The position numbers were made by a program, and so were the translations under genes. A DNA stretch of 64,000 nt from Asanoa siamensis (GTDB taxonomy: Bacteria; Actinomycetota; Actinomycetes; Mycobacteriales; Micromonosporaceae). Shown piece after piece: positions 62,682 to 64,000 of the stretch (position 1 is its first letter; each line of letters begins with the position of its first letter). The notes beneath the pieces were generated by a model that had not been told where the DNA came from, made no database searches, and saw only the letters and a list, made by a program, of their open reading frames with translations. The stretch is taken from the NCBI RefSeq assembly GCF_016862555.1, contig NZ_BONE01000021.1, forward strand, positions 53,781 to 117,780, in the 5' to 3' direction.

Positions 62682-63668
62682 ATGGAATTCACCAACCTGG
62701 GTCGCACCGGTCTTCGGGTCAGCCGCCTGTGCCTCGGCACGATGAACTTCGGGCCGCAGACCAACGAGGCCGACAGCTTCGCCATCATGGACCGCGCGCT
62801 CGAGCACGGTCTCAACTTCTTCGACACGGCCAACGTGTACGGCTGGAAGCTGGGCGAGGGCGTCACCGAGCAGATCATCGGCCGGTGGCTGGCCCAGGGT
62901 GGTGGACGCCGCGACAAGGTGGTGCTGGCGACCAAGGTCTACGGCCGGATGGGTGACTGGCCCAACGAGCGGGGCCTGTCGGCCCACCACATCGTCCGGG
63001 CCTGCGAGGCGTCGCTGCGCCGGCTGGGTGTCGAGACGATCGACCTCTACCAGATGCACCACATCTCCCGCTCAACCCCCTGGGACGAGATCTGGCAGGC
63101 GATGTCGACGCTGGTCGCGTCGGGCAAGGTCATCTACGTGGGTTCGTCCAACTTCGCCGGTTGGCACCTGGCCCAGGCCCAGGAGTCGGCGTCCCGCCGC
63201 AACTTCCTGGGTTTGGTGTCGGAGCAGTGCCTCTACAACCTGGTGGCCCGCGGCCCGGAGTTGGAGCTGATCCCGGCGGCGCAAAATTATGGGCTGGGCA
63301 TCATCCCGTGGTCCCCGCTGCACGGTGGCCTCCTCGGCGGTGTCCTCCGCCGCTTGGCGTCGGGCGAAGCGACCCGCGCAAAGGAAGGCCGGGCTGCCGA
63401 AGACCTGGCCAAACATCGCGAGTCGATCGAGGGTTACGAAAAACTCTGCGCGGACCTGGGTCACGAGCCCAGCAACGTAGCGCTGGCCTGGCTCCTCTCC
63501 CGCCCGGGCGTAACGGCCCCGATCATCGGCCCCCGCACCCTCACCCAACTCGACGAGGCGGTAGAGGCCGTGGACATCGAACTGGACAAGGCAACCTTGG
63601 CCAAACTGGACGACCTCTTCCCCCCACACGGCAAGGGCGGCCCGGCCCCGGAAGCCTGGGCCTGGTAG
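62682..63668 (+). CDS. Aldo/keto reductase
   Basis: NADPH-dependent reductase of 328 residues with a TIM-barrel fold. Catalytic tetrad regions: FFDTANVYGWKLGEG (D, Y), VVLATKVYGR (K) and LYQMHHISRS (H). The C-terminal cofactor site has APIIGPRTLTQLDEAV, as in YajO/Tas-like and voltage-gated-channel-beta-like members. ATG 62682 follows GAAGGG; the frame open from 62643 is not conserved. Substrate is unknown. It is the last recognisable gene in the window, 48 bp after sepH. Confidence 0.93.
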   Translation: MEFTNLGRTGLRVSRLCLGTMNFGPQTNEADSFAIMDRALEHGLNFFDTANVYGWKLGEGVTEQIIGRWLAQGGGRRDKVVLATKVYGRMGDWPNERGLSAHHIVRACEASLRRLGVETIDLYQMHHISRSTPWDEIWQAMSTLVASGKVIYVGSSNFAGWHLAQAQESASRRNFLGLVSEQCLYNLVARGPELELIPAAQNYGLGIIPWSPLHGGLLGGVLRRLASGEATRAKEGRAAEDLAKHRESIEGYEKLCADLGHEPSNVALAWLLSRPGVTAPIIGPRTLTQLDEAVEAVDIELDKATLAKLDDLFPPHGKGGPAPEAWAW

Positions 63669-64000
63669 TTCCCCGCCCGCCATCGTTCCGGGCGAATCTC
63701 CTCCCGGAGCTAACGCCCAAGATCCCGTCGTCCCCGCCGGGCGACTGATCTCGGGCGGGTGAGCCGCGGATGTCGGGGACGGCGTGGCAGGTCACCGCGC
63801 CACCGCGATGCCAGCACGAGCCGGCCGCGACTGGGGCGAGGTCGGCGGTGGCTGGGCCACGCGTTAGACACCGGCCCGGCGGGGTCGGACGCGCCCGGCC
63901 CGGAACCGACTGCGCCGGGCCTGAATGCGCCCCCCCGCAGACGACAGGTCCGGGCCAGAGCCCAACCGGCCCGGAAGCTACATGTCCGAAACGGAACCCG
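63669..64000. other. Region without recognisable genes at window end
   Basis: The last 332 bases hold no conserved reading frame on either strand. They are very G+C-rich with repeated GGCCCGG/CCGGGCC words from about 63870 to 63975, which could form strong hairpins or be the 3' margin of a neighbouring gene beyond the window. I see no tRNA, terminator with T-run or repeat array. Confidence 0.4.

Overview
The window is very G+C-rich, gene-dense DNA with GTG and ATG starts and many 1-4 bp stop/start overlaps. Family content points to a high-GC actinobacterium, most likely of the Micromonosporaceae: SepH, EgtA, TreS plus maltokinase, a DUF5941/CDP-alcohol phosphotransferase, ECF42-type sigma factor, F420-type oxidoreductase, leaderless-looking promoters and an actinobacterial c-di-AMP (ydaO) riboswitch. 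The assignment is inferred from families, not from any marker RNA. I saw no rRNA, tRNA, CRISPR array, integrase or insertion sequence.

Layout. 1-15.2 kb: the 3' part of a GH36 alpha-galactosidase; a NarL-type two-component system diverging from a MacB/FtsX-type ABC exporter; a small STAS-like protein; remnants of a dehydrogenase and a TetR regulator; a second ABC exporter with a divergent GbsR/MarR regulator and clear operator; a TetR/epimerase pair with twin operators; a membrane protein; a second two-component system. 15.2-27 kb: an HtrA-like protease without PDZ domain, joined to the kinase gene by a large hairpin; an iron-box-preceded DUF2470 gene; a PrsW protease operon; an ECF42 sigma factor coupled to a DinB polymerase with an altered steric gate; a frameshifted F420-type oxidoreductase; a YbhB protein; an orphan AAA ATPase; the maltokinase/TreS operon.

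27-39.2 kb: a glycosyltransferase, an orphan sugar-type ABC ATPase, a membrane protein, a MarR/DUF3224 operon with a readable promoter and operator, a Tat-type lipoprotein multicopper oxidase, a beta-phosphoglucomutase plus GH65 phosphorylase pair, a secreted coiled-coil cell-wall protein behind a c-di-AMP riboswitch, and egtA. 39.2-51 kb: a lipid kinase, four large glycosyltransferase proteins (one fused to a TagB/TagF-like polymerase), a CDP-alcohol phosphotransferase and a two-gene ABC exporter, which together look like a teichoic-acid-like wall glycopolymer locus. 51-64 kb: metabolism and housekeeping: sdaA, PspC, DUF4230, acyl-CoA dehydrogenase, nitroreductase, galM-MFS-pdxH operon, citrate synthase, serC, sepH and an aldo/keto reductase.

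Themes. Alpha-glucan and trehalose turnover is served by alpha-galactosidase, TreS, maltokinase, GH65 phosphorylase with beta-phosphoglucomutase, and an MsiK-like ATPase. Envelope homeostasis is served by two kinases, two ABC exporters, HtrA, PrsW, PspC, the riboswitch-controlled wall protein and the glycopolymer locus. The strongest leads are the steric-gate-variant DinB coupled to an ECF sigma factor, the c-di-AMP riboswitch, the start-codon hairpin between protease and kinase, and the glycopolymer operon with its fused enzymes.
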